Shown: positions 51,306-59,993, counted from the first letter of the stretch. The stretch is DNA of 64,000 bases from Acerihabitans sp015654925 (GCF_047324175.1 NZ_CP178732.1:3596001-3660000); one strand, 5' to 3'. Numbers and translations are program-made. The notes: generated by a model from the sequence alone, not told the origin.

Positions 51306-52565
51306 CTAAGCGTTGGCAATGGCCCATAGCGCCCCGGCCAGCACCCGCGCGCCGCGATCGAAATCCCCGCGCTCCATCCGTTCGTCAGGATTATGGCTGC
51401 CGTTGGCATTGGGAATAAACAGCATGGCGGCCGGGATGCCCCGGTTGGCGAACATGGCCGCGTCATGGCCGGCGCCGCTGGGCATTTCATGGTGGGTTAA
51501 CCCCAGCCTGTCGGCGGACGTCGCCAGCTCGCGGCGCAGCGCGCCGTCCATCAGGGCCGGCTGGCTGCGCCGCTGTTCGCCCAGATCAAAGGTTACGCCA
51601 TGTTGCCGGGCCAGCGCGGCGACGGTGGCCTGCACCTGCCGGTCCATCTGTTGCAGCGAGTCCGTACTGCGCGATCGGATATCGATGCAAAAGCCCACGC
51701 TGCCGGCGACTTTACTGAAATCGGACTGCCGGCTATCCGTGTTCACCTGGCCGAAGGTCAGCGTCAGCTCATGGCCGGCCGCTTCCATGGCCAGCCAGTG
51801 GCGATGCAGGGCATCGACCAATTGCGCGAACGCCACCACCGCATCCCGCCGATGGCTGCGCGGCGTCGCCCCGGAATGGGCATAGCGGCCGGTCACCGTG
51901 GCGGCGCGATAGCGTAAACTGCCGCAAATACCGGTCACGATGCCGATATTGCGCCGGTTATCAATCAGTACCGGCCCCTGCTCGATATGCAGCTCCAGAA
52001 ACGCATACACCGCGGCGGGGTCAATGCCGGGCGTGCCGGCTTTAATCAGCTCAGGCGATCCCCCCAGCTCCTGGATATGGCGGTACAGGGTTTTTTGGGT
52101 ATCAAACCGCACCACATCCAGCGCGTCGGGCGGCAGCAGCCCCAGCGCGGCTTTGCTGCCGATATACGACACCGGGAACCACACGCTCTCCTCCGCCCGG
52201 ATGGCGATGACGGTGACATCCCGGCCGGGCGTCATGCCCGCCTTGGCCCAGGCGGCCAAAATGGCCATGCCGGCGATCACCCCGGCCGCCCCGTCGTAAT
52301 TGCCGCCGCGCGGGACGGTATCGAGATGGGAGCCGGTAAGCACCGCGGGCAAACCGCGCTCTTTTCCCGGCAGGGTCAGATAAAGATTTAACGCGGCGTC
52401 GATGCGCACCTCCAGGCCAAGCATACCCGCATGCCCGGCCACCAGATCGTGGGCGCGCTGTTCACCCGCGCCATAGGTGTCGCGCGTCATGCCGATACCG
52501 TCAAAGCTGGCCGCCGCCATGGCATCGAACAGGCCGTGCGCCAGTGCCGAATCAGGTTCAATCAT
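51306..52565 (-). CDS. M20-family amidohydrolase, second copy (HyuC/AllC type)
   Basis: About 419 residues from the ATG at 52565; an ATG at 52586 adds seven residues without a Shine-Dalgarno. Metal motifs are T-G-S-H-L-D-T-V-P-R-G-G-N-Y-D-G near 77-92 and a late G-A-G-H-D-A. The catalytic glutamate segment reads I-R-A-E-E-S-V-W-F-P, unlike N-E-E-G in the other copy, marking a different subfamily. H-I-E-Q-G-P and G-I-C-G-S segments resemble carbamoylase dimers. Two diverged M20 enzymes in one operon suggest two successive N-deacylation or decarbamoylation steps (inferred). Confidence 0.84.
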   Translation of the reverse strand: MIEPDSALAHGLFDAMAAASFDGIGMTRDTYGAGEQRAHDLVAGHAGMLGLEVRIDAALNLYLTLPGKERGLPAVLTGSHLDTVPRGGNYDGAAGVIAGMAILAAWAKAGMTPGRDVTVIAIRAEESVWFPVSYIGSKAALGLLPPDALDVVRFDTQKTLYRHIQELGGSPELIKAGTPGIDPAAVYAFLELHIEQGPVLIDNRRNIGIVTGICGSLRYRAATVTGRYAHSGATPRSHRRDAVVAFAQLVDALHRHWLAMEAAGHELTLTFGQVNTDSRQSDFSKVAGSVGFCIDIRSRSTDSLQQMDRQVQATVAALARQHGVTFDLGEQRRSQPALMDGALRRELATSADRLGLTHHEMPSGAGHDAAMFANRGIPAAMLFIPNANGSHNPDERMERGDFDRGARVLAGALWAIANA

Positions 52566-52596
52566 AAGTATCCGGTCCTTGAACATCGCATTTGAT

Positions 52597-53775
52597 TCAG
52601 CGATTAATCAGATCTTGGGGAATGGCGCTTAACGACCGGCACCCGTCTTTGGTGACAATCACGGTTTCACTGCACGCCACGGTAAATTGGGCGTATTCCC
52701 GCAGCGTAATCGGAATATGGAACGCCATGCCCTCCACCAGTTCGACGTCATAGTCTTTGTTGAGATGCAGAATATTGCCTTCGCCCCAATCGGGAGCAAA
52801 GGAAATGCCCATGCTGTAGCCGGTGCGTTTGCGGTAGGCGTCCGTGGCGCCGGCGGCATCGATCACCCGCTGGGCGGCGTCATGGGGGTCCGAACACAGC
52901 TTGCCGGGCTTGATTTCCGCCATGGCGGCCGCCAGGGCTTCGCGGGTGACGTCGTACCAGCTCCGGGCCTGTTGCGGCACGTTGCCGATCATGATGGTGC
53001 GAAACAGCGCGGCATGGTAACGGTGGTGGCAGCCCGCGGTTTCCAGCACCACGACGTCGCCGTTCTGGATGACGCGCCGCCGCCAGGTGGTATGGGGCAC
53101 GCCGGAACGCGGACCGGACGTCACGAAGGGTTCCATGCCCATATACTCCGACCCCGCGGCGATGGCCGCCCCCATAATGGCGCCGGCGATGGCGTTTTCA
53201 TCCACGCCGGCCCGGGCGGCGTTAATGCCGGCGCGCATGCCCGCGTCATTTTCGCCGGCCGCCAGATCCAGCGCCGCAATTTCCAGCGGGCTTTTCACCC
53301 GGCGCAGGGCTTCGGTATAGCCGCTGCCGTCGAGCATATCCCCGACCCGGGCCGTTAATTCGGTATAAATATTAACCGTCAAAAACCAGGCGCTGCGATC
53401 GATGGCGATACGCTTGCCCCGCCAGCCTTCTTGCTCGATGGCGGCCGCCAGCGCCTGGGCGGCGGAGAAGCCGTCGCTGTAGCCATAGATGCGGGTAATA
53501 TAGGTATTGAAACGGGCGTTATAGGATTCCAGTTCACGGATCACCAGGAAAGGCGCCCCTTCCACCGGCACCGCCAGGCATTGGAAGACGTAATAACCCG
53601 GGGTTTGCTGGCCGGATAAATAGAAGATATTTTCGGCGCCGCTGGTGAGGTATAAATCGATACCGTCGGCGCGCAGCTTGGCCTGCAGCCCGGCGATGCG
53701 CGTAGCGAATTCATGTTGCGGGAAAGCGGCGTCGCCGCCCTGTGGAACACGTTCTAGTAATGCTGGTTCTATCAT
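52597..53775 (-). CDS. M24-family (creatinase/ectoine-hydrolase-like) protein
   Basis: 392 residues with creatinase N-domain (1-160) and pita-bread C-domain. Where true aminopeptidases have metal aspartates, this protein reads E-T-A-G-C-H-H-R-Y-H-A-A-L-F-R-T near 243-258. That pattern is typical of the metal-free creatinase or ectoine-hydrolase (DoeA) branch, which uses histidine to hydrolyse small amidines or ureas. G-T/Y-S-M-G-I-S-F-A-P-D-W-G near 323 and E-L-V-E-G-M-A-F-H near 346 also fit DoeA. AGAGGT precedes the ATG. It is the first enzyme after the ABC genes and therefore likely acts first on the imported compound. Confidence 0.85.
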   Translation of the reverse strand: MIEPALLERVPQGGDAAFPQHEFATRIAGLQAKLRADGIDLYLTSGAENIFYLSGQQTPGYYVFQCLAVPVEGAPFLVIRELESYNARFNTYITRIYGYSDGFSAAQALAAAIEQEGWRGKRIAIDRSAWFLTVNIYTELTARVGDMLDGSGYTEALRRVKSPLEIAALDLAAGENDAGMRAGINAARAGVDENAIAGAIMGAAIAAGSEYMGMEPFVTSGPRSGVPHTTWRRRVIQNGDVVVLETAGCHHRYHAALFRTIMIGNVPQQARSWYDVTREALAAAMAEIKPGKLCSDPHDAAQRVIDAAGATDAYRKRTGYSMGISFAPDWGEGNILHLNKDYDVELVEGMAFHIPITLREYAQFTVACSETVIVTKDGCRSLSAIPQDLINR

Positions 53776-53846
53776 GTCGCACCTCTGGGATAATGGGTGA
53801 ATCTACACGTTGGCGTAGTTAAAAGACGGACGCTAACGTACCGGCG

Positions 53847-54602
53847 CTAAAGCACCTTGGAGAGAAATGCCGACTGCCGGGCATCGACGGCCGGTTTAAA
53901 AAACTCGCCCGGCGGCAAATCCACGATAACCTCGCCCTCGCTCATCATAATGACGCGCTCGGACACTTCCCTGGCGAAGCCCATTTCATGGGTCACCACA
54001 ATCATGCTCATGCCGGTATCGGCCAGTTCTTTCATCACCGCCAGCACTTCGGAAACCATTTCCGGGTCCAGGGCGGACGTCGGCTCATCAAACAGCATCA
54101 GCGCGGGCTCCATGGCCAGCGCCCGGGCGATGGCCACCCGCTGCTGCTGGCCGCCGGACAGCTGGCCGGGATATTTATCGATTTGGTCGGCCAGTCCCAC
54201 CCGCGCCAGGATTTGCTCCGCCCGGGCGCCGGCCTCTTTTTTGCCGATGCCCAGCGCGGTTACCGGCGCCAGCGTTACATTGGCGCGCACGCTCAGATGC
54301 GGGAATAAATTAAAGTTTTGAAACACCATCCCCACGTCCCGGCGAATGGCGCGCGCGGACGCCGCGCTGTGTTCAAGGCGCATGCCGTCAATCAGGATTT
54401 CGCCGGCATCAATGGCTTCCAGGGCATTAAGCGTGCGCAAAAACGTGGATTTGCCGCTGCCCGACGGTCCGACGATACAGGTGACCGAACCCCGCTTGAA
54501 TTCCAGCGAAATATTTTTCAGGGCATGAAAGCTGCCGTAATATTTATTAATATTCTGGCATATCACGATATGCGAGGATGGAATATTGGCATTCATGCGC
54601 AT
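53847..54602 (-). CDS. Amino-acid ABC transporter ATP-binding protein (GlnQ type)
   Basis: 251 residues: Walker A G-P-S-G-S-G-K-S-T near 49-57, Q-loop M-V-F-Q-N-F-N-L-F-P, signature L-S-G-G-Q-Q-Q-R near 150, Walker B L-M-L-F-D-E-P-T-S-A-L-D and H-loop T-H-E-M-G-F-A. GAGG lies 8 bases before the ATG. It powers the two permeases upstream of it and could also serve the ATPase-less system at 15541-17222 (inferred). Confidence 0.92.
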   Translation of the reverse strand: MRMNANIPSSHIVICQNINKYYGSFHALKNISLEFKRGSVTCIVGPSGSGKSTFLRTLNALEAIDAGEILIDGMRLEHSAASARAIRRDVGMVFQNFNLFPHLSVRANVTLAPVTALGIGKKEAGARAEQILARVGLADQIDKYPGQLSGGQQQRVAIARALAMEPALMLFDEPTSALDPEMVSEVLAVMKELADTGMSMIVVTHEMGFAREVSERVIMMSEGEVIVDLPPGEFFKPAVDARQSAFLSKVL

Positions 54603-54607
54603 GTTGC

Positions 54608-55273
54608 TTACCTCGCCATATTTTTCTTGGTTCTGTTTTCACGGAAGCGGCCATACAGACTTAACGGCACAATCATCAACAGATAAAAAAAGGCCGCCAA
54701 TGTATACACCTCTAAATAGCGATAATTCTCTCCGCTCACCACCGCCGCCTGATAAGCCAAATCGGCAATGCCAATCGTTGATAATAAACTGGAAATTTTG
54801 ACCAAATCGCTGGTGAAGTTAATAAAAGCCGGGAACACTACTTTGGTGGCCTGCGGAATAATTACCGATTTCCATTTGGTAATAAGCGGTATCGATAATG
54901 CGGTACAGGCTTCATATTGGCCTTGAGGGATCGCCAGGATACCCGTACGGAATATTTCCGCCAAAAAAGACCCGCTGAATAACGTTAACGCCAGTACCCC
55001 CGAGGACATTGCCGATAGCCGGACGTCAAACACCAGGGGAATGCAGGTATATATCCAGAAGATCGGGATCAGCTCGGGAATGGTGCGGAACAATTCGATC
55101 ATAATAACGGAAACCCGATACAGCGGGCCGCGCCGCTGCATTTTCCCCCAGCATAATATCGCGCCTAAAATGATGCCAAACGCCAGGGACAAACAGCATA
55201 CCCAAAACGTGGTCACCGCGCCTTCAGCCAGGATATGCCAGGTTTTTTGTATTACAAAGAAATTGAAATCCAT
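54608..55273 (-). CDS. Amino-acid ABC transporter permease (second)
   Basis: HisQ/M-type permease of 221 residues with five or six helices. E-L-F-R-T-I-P-E-L-I-P-I-F-W replaces the commoner R-G-T-P-L-L-V-Q segment, and the coupling loop reads Y-E-A-C-T-A-L-S-I-P. AGGAG lies 5 bases before ATG. It pairs with the permease starting at 56064. Confidence 0.9.
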   Translation of the reverse strand: MDFNFFVIQKTWHILAEGAVTTFWVCCLSLAFGIILGAILCWGKMQRRGPLYRVSVIMIELFRTIPELIPIFWIYTCIPLVFDVRLSAMSSGVLALTLFSGSFLAEIFRTGILAIPQGQYEACTALSIPLITKWKSVIIPQATKVVFPAFINFTSDLVKISSLLSTIGIADLAYQAAVVSGENYRYLEVYTLAAFFYLLMIVPLSLYGRFRENRTKKNMAR

Positions 55274-55281
55274 ACCGGCTC

Positions 55282-56064
55282 CTACAACGATGATTTAGAC
55301 ATTCTTTTTTCAAGCAACGAACCCATATAGGAAATCAGGTATCCAATAATAAAAAACACCACGCCGGCAAAAGTCACTATTTCTATCGGCCTGAAGGTAA
55401 AACTGGCGATATTATTACTTACCGTCACCAGTTCATTAATGGCCAGCACCGAGAGTATGGTGGAGCCTTTAAAGAAGCTCAGCACGGTATTGCACAGGGC
55501 CGGCAGCATTAAACGCAGCGCCTGCGGCAGGATCACCACCAGCCACGTCGTCCGCCCTGAAAGATTGAGCACCTTGGCCGCCTCCCATTGCCCCCGCGGA
55601 ATATTCTCAATGCCGGCGCGCGTGATTTCCGTCAGATAGGCGCTGGATTGCAGCGTCATGGCGATAATGCCGGAAACCAGCGCCGGGGTGGGGATACCGG
55701 TGAGCTGGGGCAAGGCGAAGTGAATCCAGAAGATTTGCACCAGCAACGGGGTCGAGCGCCAGACTTCCACATGAATGGCGATCGGTATGCGCAGTATCCT
55801 GGAGGGGACCTGATACAAAATAGCCAGCATAACGCCGCAAATCAGACCCGTCGCCACCGAGACCAGGGTAATAAACAGCGTCATGGATAACCCTTTGGCC
55901 AATAGCGGCCAATACTGGTAAATCACCGAGAAATCCAGGGTGCGCACGAATTGCCATTTCACGCTATATAAAATAAAGGCGCAAGCGGCGGCGACCACCA
56001 GCGTTCCGGCGACGATCTGCGGGTCCATCCTGTTACGTTGCCTGGGCATTGGCGAAGCTGGCAT
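55282..56064 (-). CDS. Amino-acid ABC transporter permease (first)
   Basis: 260 residues from the ATG at 56064, chosen because AGGGAG lies just upstream; a longer frame reaches 56163 but would run into the binding-protein gene. E-V-W-R-S-T-P-L-L-V-Q-I-F-W near 113-126 and W-E-A-A-K-V-L-N-L-S coupling loop near 176 define the family. Partner of the following permease. Confidence 0.89.
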   Translation of the reverse strand: MPASPMPRQRNRMDPQIVAGTLVVAAACAFILYSVKWQFVRTLDFSVIYQYWPLLAKGLSMTLFITLVSVATGLICGVMLAILYQVPSRILRIPIAIHVEVWRSTPLLVQIFWIHFALPQLTGIPTPALVSGIIAMTLQSSAYLTEITRAGIENIPRGQWEAAKVLNLSGRTTWLVVILPQALRLMLPALCNTVLSFFKGSTILSVLAINELVTVSNNIASFTFRPIEIVTFAGVVFFIIGYLISYMGSLLEKRMSKSSL

Positions 56065-56126
56065 ACCTGCTCCCTTTCTGGCCGGAGAAGAAGGCTGGAT
56101 GCCGGGCTGGCCGGCACCAGGGTTAA

Positions 56127-56945
56127 TCAATGGACAAACTCGGTGCCAAACCATTTTTTCCACAGCTCGGCGGTGCGGCCGGAGTCAAGCTGGCCGCGCA
56201 GCCATACATTGATCACCTGCTGCAAATGGTATTCATTGAGATTAACAATCCAGACGATGCCCACGCGGTTAAGGGGCTGGTCGCCCAGCGGCCGCATATT
56301 GAATTGTTTGTTTTCCTGCAACATTCTCGATGTAGAGGTATAGGCGACCCACCAGGCATCGGCCCGGCCATTGGCCACTTCGGCCGCCACCACCGAGCTG
56401 TTATCCGAGGCGACGAATTTTAATTCGGCATTTTTAAAAAAGCGTTTGGCGAAATCGCCGGAGGCCGACCCCGTCTTGGAAATAATCACCTTCCCTTTCT
56501 GATCCAGGTCGGCATAAGTTTTATAAGGGGAATCGTTTTTAACAAAAGCGCCGCTGGTCTCATAGGAAATCGGGGCGGTAAATAGCACCACTTCTGCGCG
56601 TTTGATGGTATCAAACAGCGCGGCGCCGCCGATATCGCATTCATTATTTTTAACGCTGCCGACGATGGTTTTGAATGTTGAATCCACATCAATTAATTTT
56701 ACTTCCATGGCCGTAGCCAGATCCGACGCCATGTCGTGATAAAAGCCTTCCCATTTGCCTGAACTGGGATTTTTATAGGAATAAGGGTTATCTTCCGCCC
56801 AGCAAACGCGCAATTCCCCTTTGGAAAGAATCTTATCCACCGTATTATCCGCCGCATTCGCCCCATGGACGCCGCCCAAAACCACAACGAGTAAAGCTCC
56901 AGTCCGTATAAGATTCTTCATTCTAAAAGCAGAGAGAAAACGCAT
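56127..56945 (-). CDS. Amino-acid ABC transporter substrate-binding protein
   Basis: 272 residues from the ATG at 56945 (AAGGATAAAG upstream). A signal peptide ends near residue 32 (G-A-N-A). Type-3 solute-binding features: L-R-V-C-W-A-E-D-N-P-Y-S-Y-K near 45-58, the D-M-A-S-D-L-A pair, and the C-terminal G-R-A-D-A-W-W-V segment. Normal members have an Arg after the E-R loop for the alpha-carboxylate; here T-I-K-R-A-E-V-V occupies it. Heads the ten-gene operon behind GntR-type operators. Ligand unknown, probably a zwitterion with ureido or cyclic amidine group given the enzymes. Confidence 0.88.
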   Translation of the reverse strand: MRFLSAFRMKNLIRTGALLVVVLGGVHGANAADNTVDKILSKGELRVCWAEDNPYSYKNPSSGKWEGFYHDMASDLATAMEVKLIDVDSTFKTIVGSVKNNECDIGGAALFDTIKRAEVVLFTAPISYETSGAFVKNDSPYKTYADLDQKGKVIISKTGSASGDFAKRFFKNAELKFVASDNSSVVAAEVANGRADAWWVAYTSTSRMLQENKQFNMRPLGDQPLNRVGIVWIVNLNEYHLQQVINVWLRGQLDSGRTAELWKKWFGTEFVH

Positions 56946-57039
56946 CGCTTTATCCTTATTAATTGGATAACTGGGTTTGCTGAGCGCTCTGGCAGCCCAC
57001 GCTAGCGGGCTAACGGCCAGAACATTTTTGGTATCCAAA

Positions 57040-57049
57040 TGGTATACCA
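57040..57049. promoter_or_regulatory. GntR/FCD operator, ABC-operon side
   Basis: TGGTATACCA is a perfect 10-bp palindrome, of the T-G-G-T-A-T-A-C-C-A type bound by many FCD-group GntR regulators. It lies 95 bases before the binding-protein start. Confidence 0.6.
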
Positions 57050-57113
57050 CTTGGTTGGTAAAATTATCAAGTAAATTATTTATTTTTCCCCTTACGCTAG
57101 AAAATTAAATATC

Positions 57114-57123
57114 TGGCATACCG
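57114..57123. promoter_or_regulatory. Second, imperfect GntR operator
   Basis: TGGCATACCG differs from TGGTATACCA at two positions and is immediately followed by another TGGTAT half site at 57125. It may bind the same regulator with lower affinity. Confidence 0.4.
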
Positions 57124-57463
57124 CTGGTATATTTACTCCTGACAATAACCTCAGCAATTCACGTGCCAACAATGGCTAAGCATTACGTCCGAATAACGGA
57201 ATGCCGTTATATGCATCCAGGCCGTATGGCCGCCGGGGGATAAAATATCTTAATTCTTATCACGATAGGCCATGGACCATCGCCTTGGCCTTCCCCTATT
57301 ACGGCGGGCGTCGCGCAGCCCCGGCGGTTGGCGCCGCCGTCAGGTAAACGGAAATAATGCACCATGGCGGTGCCGTTGTTTTATTATTGTGCAACCGCAC
57401 CCGCGACAGGACGCCGGGGTGGCGATTGATACTTTACTTTTTATTAATAAGATTATATACACG

Positions 57464-57473
57464 TGGTATTCCA
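57464..57473. promoter_or_regulatory. GntR operator upstream of the gntR gene itself
   Basis: TGGTATTCCA, one base from the perfect palindrome, lies 60 bases before the regulator's ATG next to a TATATAC sequence, consistent with autoregulation. Confidence 0.5.
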
Positions 57474-57532
57474 TAGGGCAGCGCCAATTGCCGACCCCCC
57501 TTAACCAATTTTATGAAAACCAAAGATAAATT

Positions 57533-58192
57533 ATGACGCAAACCAGGTTGTTGGAAGGTAGCAACGGCGGACTGGGCAATCAGGCTTATGAAGCATTACT
57601 CGATTTGATCATCTCGCGGGAATTGAAACAGGGAGATCAGATCCAGGAGCGCGCGCTGGCATTAAGACTGGGCATTTCACGCACTCCCCTGCGCGAAGCC
57701 ATGCACCGCCTTGAAGGCGAGAAGGTCCTGGAGCGTAAATCCAATAACCGGCTGTTTGTCCGCATGGTCACGCTACAGGAAATACTGGAAATCCTGCACG
57801 TCAGGCGCCTGCTGGAAACCGAAGCCGCGGCCCGCTCGGCCGGAAAAATCCCCCTGGCCAAGTTAAAGGCCGTGCGCGACAGAATCGAGAAATTAAAACT
57901 GGCCAACGATCCCGCCAGCTACGAGCATCAATTGGTGGATGCCGAGCTGCACGGCCTGATTGCGAGCTATTGCGAAAATAAGCTGCTGGCGGAGATGATC
58001 GATGAATTGCGGCGTAAAACCCGCATGTTTTCCCTAAAGCGGGTCGATAAACGCATGATGCCGGTATTAAATGAGCATATGGCGATTATCACCGCGCTGG
58101 AAAATGACGATGCGCAAAGCGCGGCGCTGGAAACATCCCGCCACATCGACAACATCCGGTCATCGATTATCGACATCATTACCCGCTATTAA
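57533..58192 (+). CDS. GntR-family (FCD subfamily) transcriptional regulator
   Basis: 219 residues. N-terminal winged helix (about 15-75) shows I-Q-E-R-A-L-A-L-R-L-G-I-S-R-T-P-L-R-E-A-M-H-R-L-E. The all-helical FCD domain (about 85-215) has H-V-R-R-L-L-E-T-E-A-A and the metal-site region with E-H-x-L-V-D-A-E-L-H, and ends with N-E-H-M-A-I-I-T-A-L-E and R-H-I. It is divergent from the ABC/hydrolase operon, and matching operators lie before both. It most likely represses the operon until the substrate or a breakdown product binds. The Shine-Dalgarno is weak (AAAGATAAAT). Confidence 0.88.
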   Translation: MTQTRLLEGSNGGLGNQAYEALLDLIISRELKQGDQIQERALALRLGISRTPLREAMHRLEGEKVLERKSNNRLFVRMVTLQEILEILHVRRLLETEAAARSAGKIPLAKLKAVRDRIEKLKLANDPASYEHQLVDAELHGLIASYCENKLLAEMIDELRRKTRMFSLKRVDKRMMPVLNEHMAIITALENDDAQSAALETSRHIDNIRSSIIDIITRY

Positions 58193-58531
58193 TCCAGCCG
58201 TTCCGCCGGCGGCTATCGGCGGCCAGGCGCTGCTCGCGCAGGTGATGCCCCGGCGCAAATCCGGCCTCGCGGATGGGGTCCAGAATTTACCTGGCCAGGC
58301 GGCGACCGCCGGCGATGGGAGCCTTTTGCATAAAAATAATCTTGCGCTAAACGTACTCTTTATACTCTGCGTACAATATTACCCTATGAAATATCCCGTT
58401 TAAAATCAAAAACAAAAACCCATACCCTCCCTAAACCGCCAAGTTATGATGGCGCCGTCATAAAAGTTATTGTATAAAATGAACCTAAAAGAACAATACT
58501 AATTCATCTGCGGCGGGCTGGAGATAACGAC
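58193..58531. other. Intergenic region after the GntR gene
   Basis: About 340 bases without a gene I can support. It contains a CCGCCG/CGGCGG hairpin just after the GntR stop with no T-run, an AT-rich stretch with a TATAAA box at 58473-58478, and a near-palindrome ATGATGGCGCCGTCAT (58446-58461, one mismatched pair). Confidence 0.55.
58446..58461. promoter_or_regulatory. Near-palindromic operator candidate
   Basis: ATGA-T-GGCGCC-G-TCAT is symmetric except for one pair. It lies just ahead of the TATAAA box that could serve the mini-ORF/aminotransferase transcript. Confidence 0.3.
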
Positions 58532-58639
58532 ATGAAAGCATTGCTTTATGAGGCCGGGATGCCCTATTCCGGCCTGACGTTTATTTCACGGCGATCGCCG
58601 CCGCAAACCGGATTGATTCGCTTATCCCACTGCTTATAG
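58532..58639 (+). CDS. Mini-ORF 1 upstream of the aminotransferase
   Basis: A 35-residue frame with GGAG 8 bases before its ATG. It begins M-K-A-L-L-Y-E-A-G and ends L-I-R-L-S-H-C-L. The opening recalls zinc alcohol dehydrogenases, but the rest does not, so it may be a gene remnant or a short leader. No known family. Confidence 0.35.
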   Translation: MKALLYEAGMPYSGLTFISRRSPPQTGLIRLSHCL

Positions 58640-58647
58640 GAAAAGAC

Positions 58648-58782
58648 ATGCAAGTTATCACCGAGTGCCGCGCGCGCCTGAGCGGGATCTTCAATATTAC
58701 CGTCACGCGGTTTCGCGCCATCGCCGCCGACCCGCGCGCGGGAATTACGTTCGGGGCTACGCCGGGGGGTACGCTTAAATGA
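58648..58782 (+). CDS. Mini-ORF 2, translationally coupled to the aminotransferase
   Basis: A 44-residue frame with AGGA 7 bases before its ATG, starting 8 bases after mini-ORF 1 ends. Its TGA overlaps the aminotransferase ATG as ATGA. Composition is basic with a T-V-T-R-F-R-A-I-A-A-D-P-R-A-G stretch; no signal peptide or membrane segment. Possibly a leader peptide or a small protein; unrecognised. Confidence 0.4.
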   Translation: MQVITECRARLSGIFNITVTRFRAIAADPRAGITFGATPGGTLK

Positions 58783-59993
58783 AACCGACCGCTCCCGCCC
58801 TGGCCCCGCGCATGATCCGGGCCAAACCGTCGTCCACGGCGGCGATTGCCGACATGGTCAGGACCTTGACCGCCGAGGGGTACGATGTGATTAACCTCGG
58901 CGAAGGCGAACTGGATTTCGATACGCCGGAGCATATCAAACGCGCGGGCATCGAGGCTATTTCGGCCGGCGAGACCAAATACACCGCCGTCGCCGGCACC
59001 GAGGCGCTTAAACTCGCCATTGCCGGCAAATTCAGCCGCGAAAACGGCCTGGATTATCATCCCCGGGAAATTATCGCCGGCTGCGGCGCCAAGCAATTAA
59101 TTTTTAACGCGCTGCTGGCCACGGTATCACCCGGCGACGAGGTGATTATCCCCGCGCCCTACTGGGTATCTTATCCCGATATGGTGGCGCTGGCCGAAGG
59201 GGAACCGCGCATCGTCCCCTGCCGCGAAGCCGACGGCTGGAAGCTGTCGGCCGCCGATCTGTCCGCGGCCATTACCGACCGCACCCGGTGGGTGATTCTC
59301 AACTCCCCCAACAATCCCACCGGGGCATTATACAGCCGCGAAGAGCTGGGCCAGTTGGCGGACGTGTTGCTTGCCGCCCCGCAGGTGATGGTAATGTCGG
59401 ATGATATCTATGAGCATATCCGTTTGGACCGGCGGCCTTTTTGCACCCTGGCGCAAATCGAACCGCGGCTGCGCGCCCGCATTCTTACGGTTAACGGGCT
59501 GTCCAAGGGATATTCCATGACCGGCTGGCGCCTGGGTTATGCCGCGGGTCCGCAATGGCTGGTCGACGCCATGCAATTGATCCAATCGCAAAGCACCTCT
59601 AATCCCAGCGCCATTTCGCAGGCCGCCGCCGTGGCGGCGCTGAACCAGCCGGCGGATTTTCTCGGCGACTGGCTGACGGTGCTGGCCGAACGCCGCGCCA
59701 TCGTCATGCGCATGTTCGAGCGGATTGACGGGATGAGCGCGCAACTGCCCCCCGGCGCATTCTATGTGTTCGCCAACTGCCAGGCATTAATCGGAAAACA
59801 TACGCCGGCGGGCCGGCGGCTGGATAATGATAGCGACGTGGCGGGGTATTTGCTGCGCGAGGCCCACGTGGCCACCCTGCAAGGATCGGCATTTGGCGCG
59901 CCGGGTTATTTGCGTTTGGCCTATGCCATCGCCACCGACCGTCTGGAGCAGGCCTGCGCGCGGCTGATAAATGCGTGCGGGTCGCTCAGTTAA
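58779..59993 (+). CDS. Pyridoxal-phosphate aminotransferase, class I (aspartate-type)
   Basis: 404 residues of fold-type I. Y-T-A-V-A-G-T near 69-75, N-S-P-N-N-P-T-G near 178-185, S-D-D-I-Y near 207-211 and the PLP-lysine motif N-G-L-S-K-G-Y-S-M-T-G-W-R-L-G-Y near 239-254 are the AspC/1A-gamma group motifs. It would transaminate aspartate, prephenate or a related acid with 2-oxoglutarate. GGGGGGT lies 8 bases before ATG. It could act in the neighbouring catabolic operon's pathway, but no operon link is visible. Confidence 0.87.
   Translation: MKPTAPALAPRMIRAKPSSTAAIADMVRTLTAEGYDVINLGEGELDFDTPEHIKRAGIEAISAGETKYTAVAGTEALKLAIAGKFSRENGLDYHPREIIAGCGAKQLIFNALLATVSPGDEVIIPAPYWVSYPDMVALAEGEPRIVPCREADGWKLSAADLSAAITDRTRWVILNSPNNPTGALYSREELGQLADVLLAAPQVMVMSDDIYEHIRLDRRPFCTLAQIEPRLRARILTVNGLSKGYSMTGWRLGYAAGPQWLVDAMQLIQSQSTSNPSAISQAAAVAALNQPADFLGDWLTVLAERRAIVMRMFERIDGMSAQLPPGAFYVFANCQALIGKHTPAGRRLDNDSDVAGYLLREAHVATLQGSAFGAPGYLRLAYAIATDRLEQACARLINACGSLS

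Larger units (their letters stand above)
56946..57532. other. Divergent control region between the ABC operon and the GntR gene
   Basis: 587 bases with no supported gene. It contains three TGGTATACCA-like sites (57040, 57114 and 57464), AT-rich stretches at 57060-57120 and 57420-57470, and probable promoters in both directions. Confidence 0.65.
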
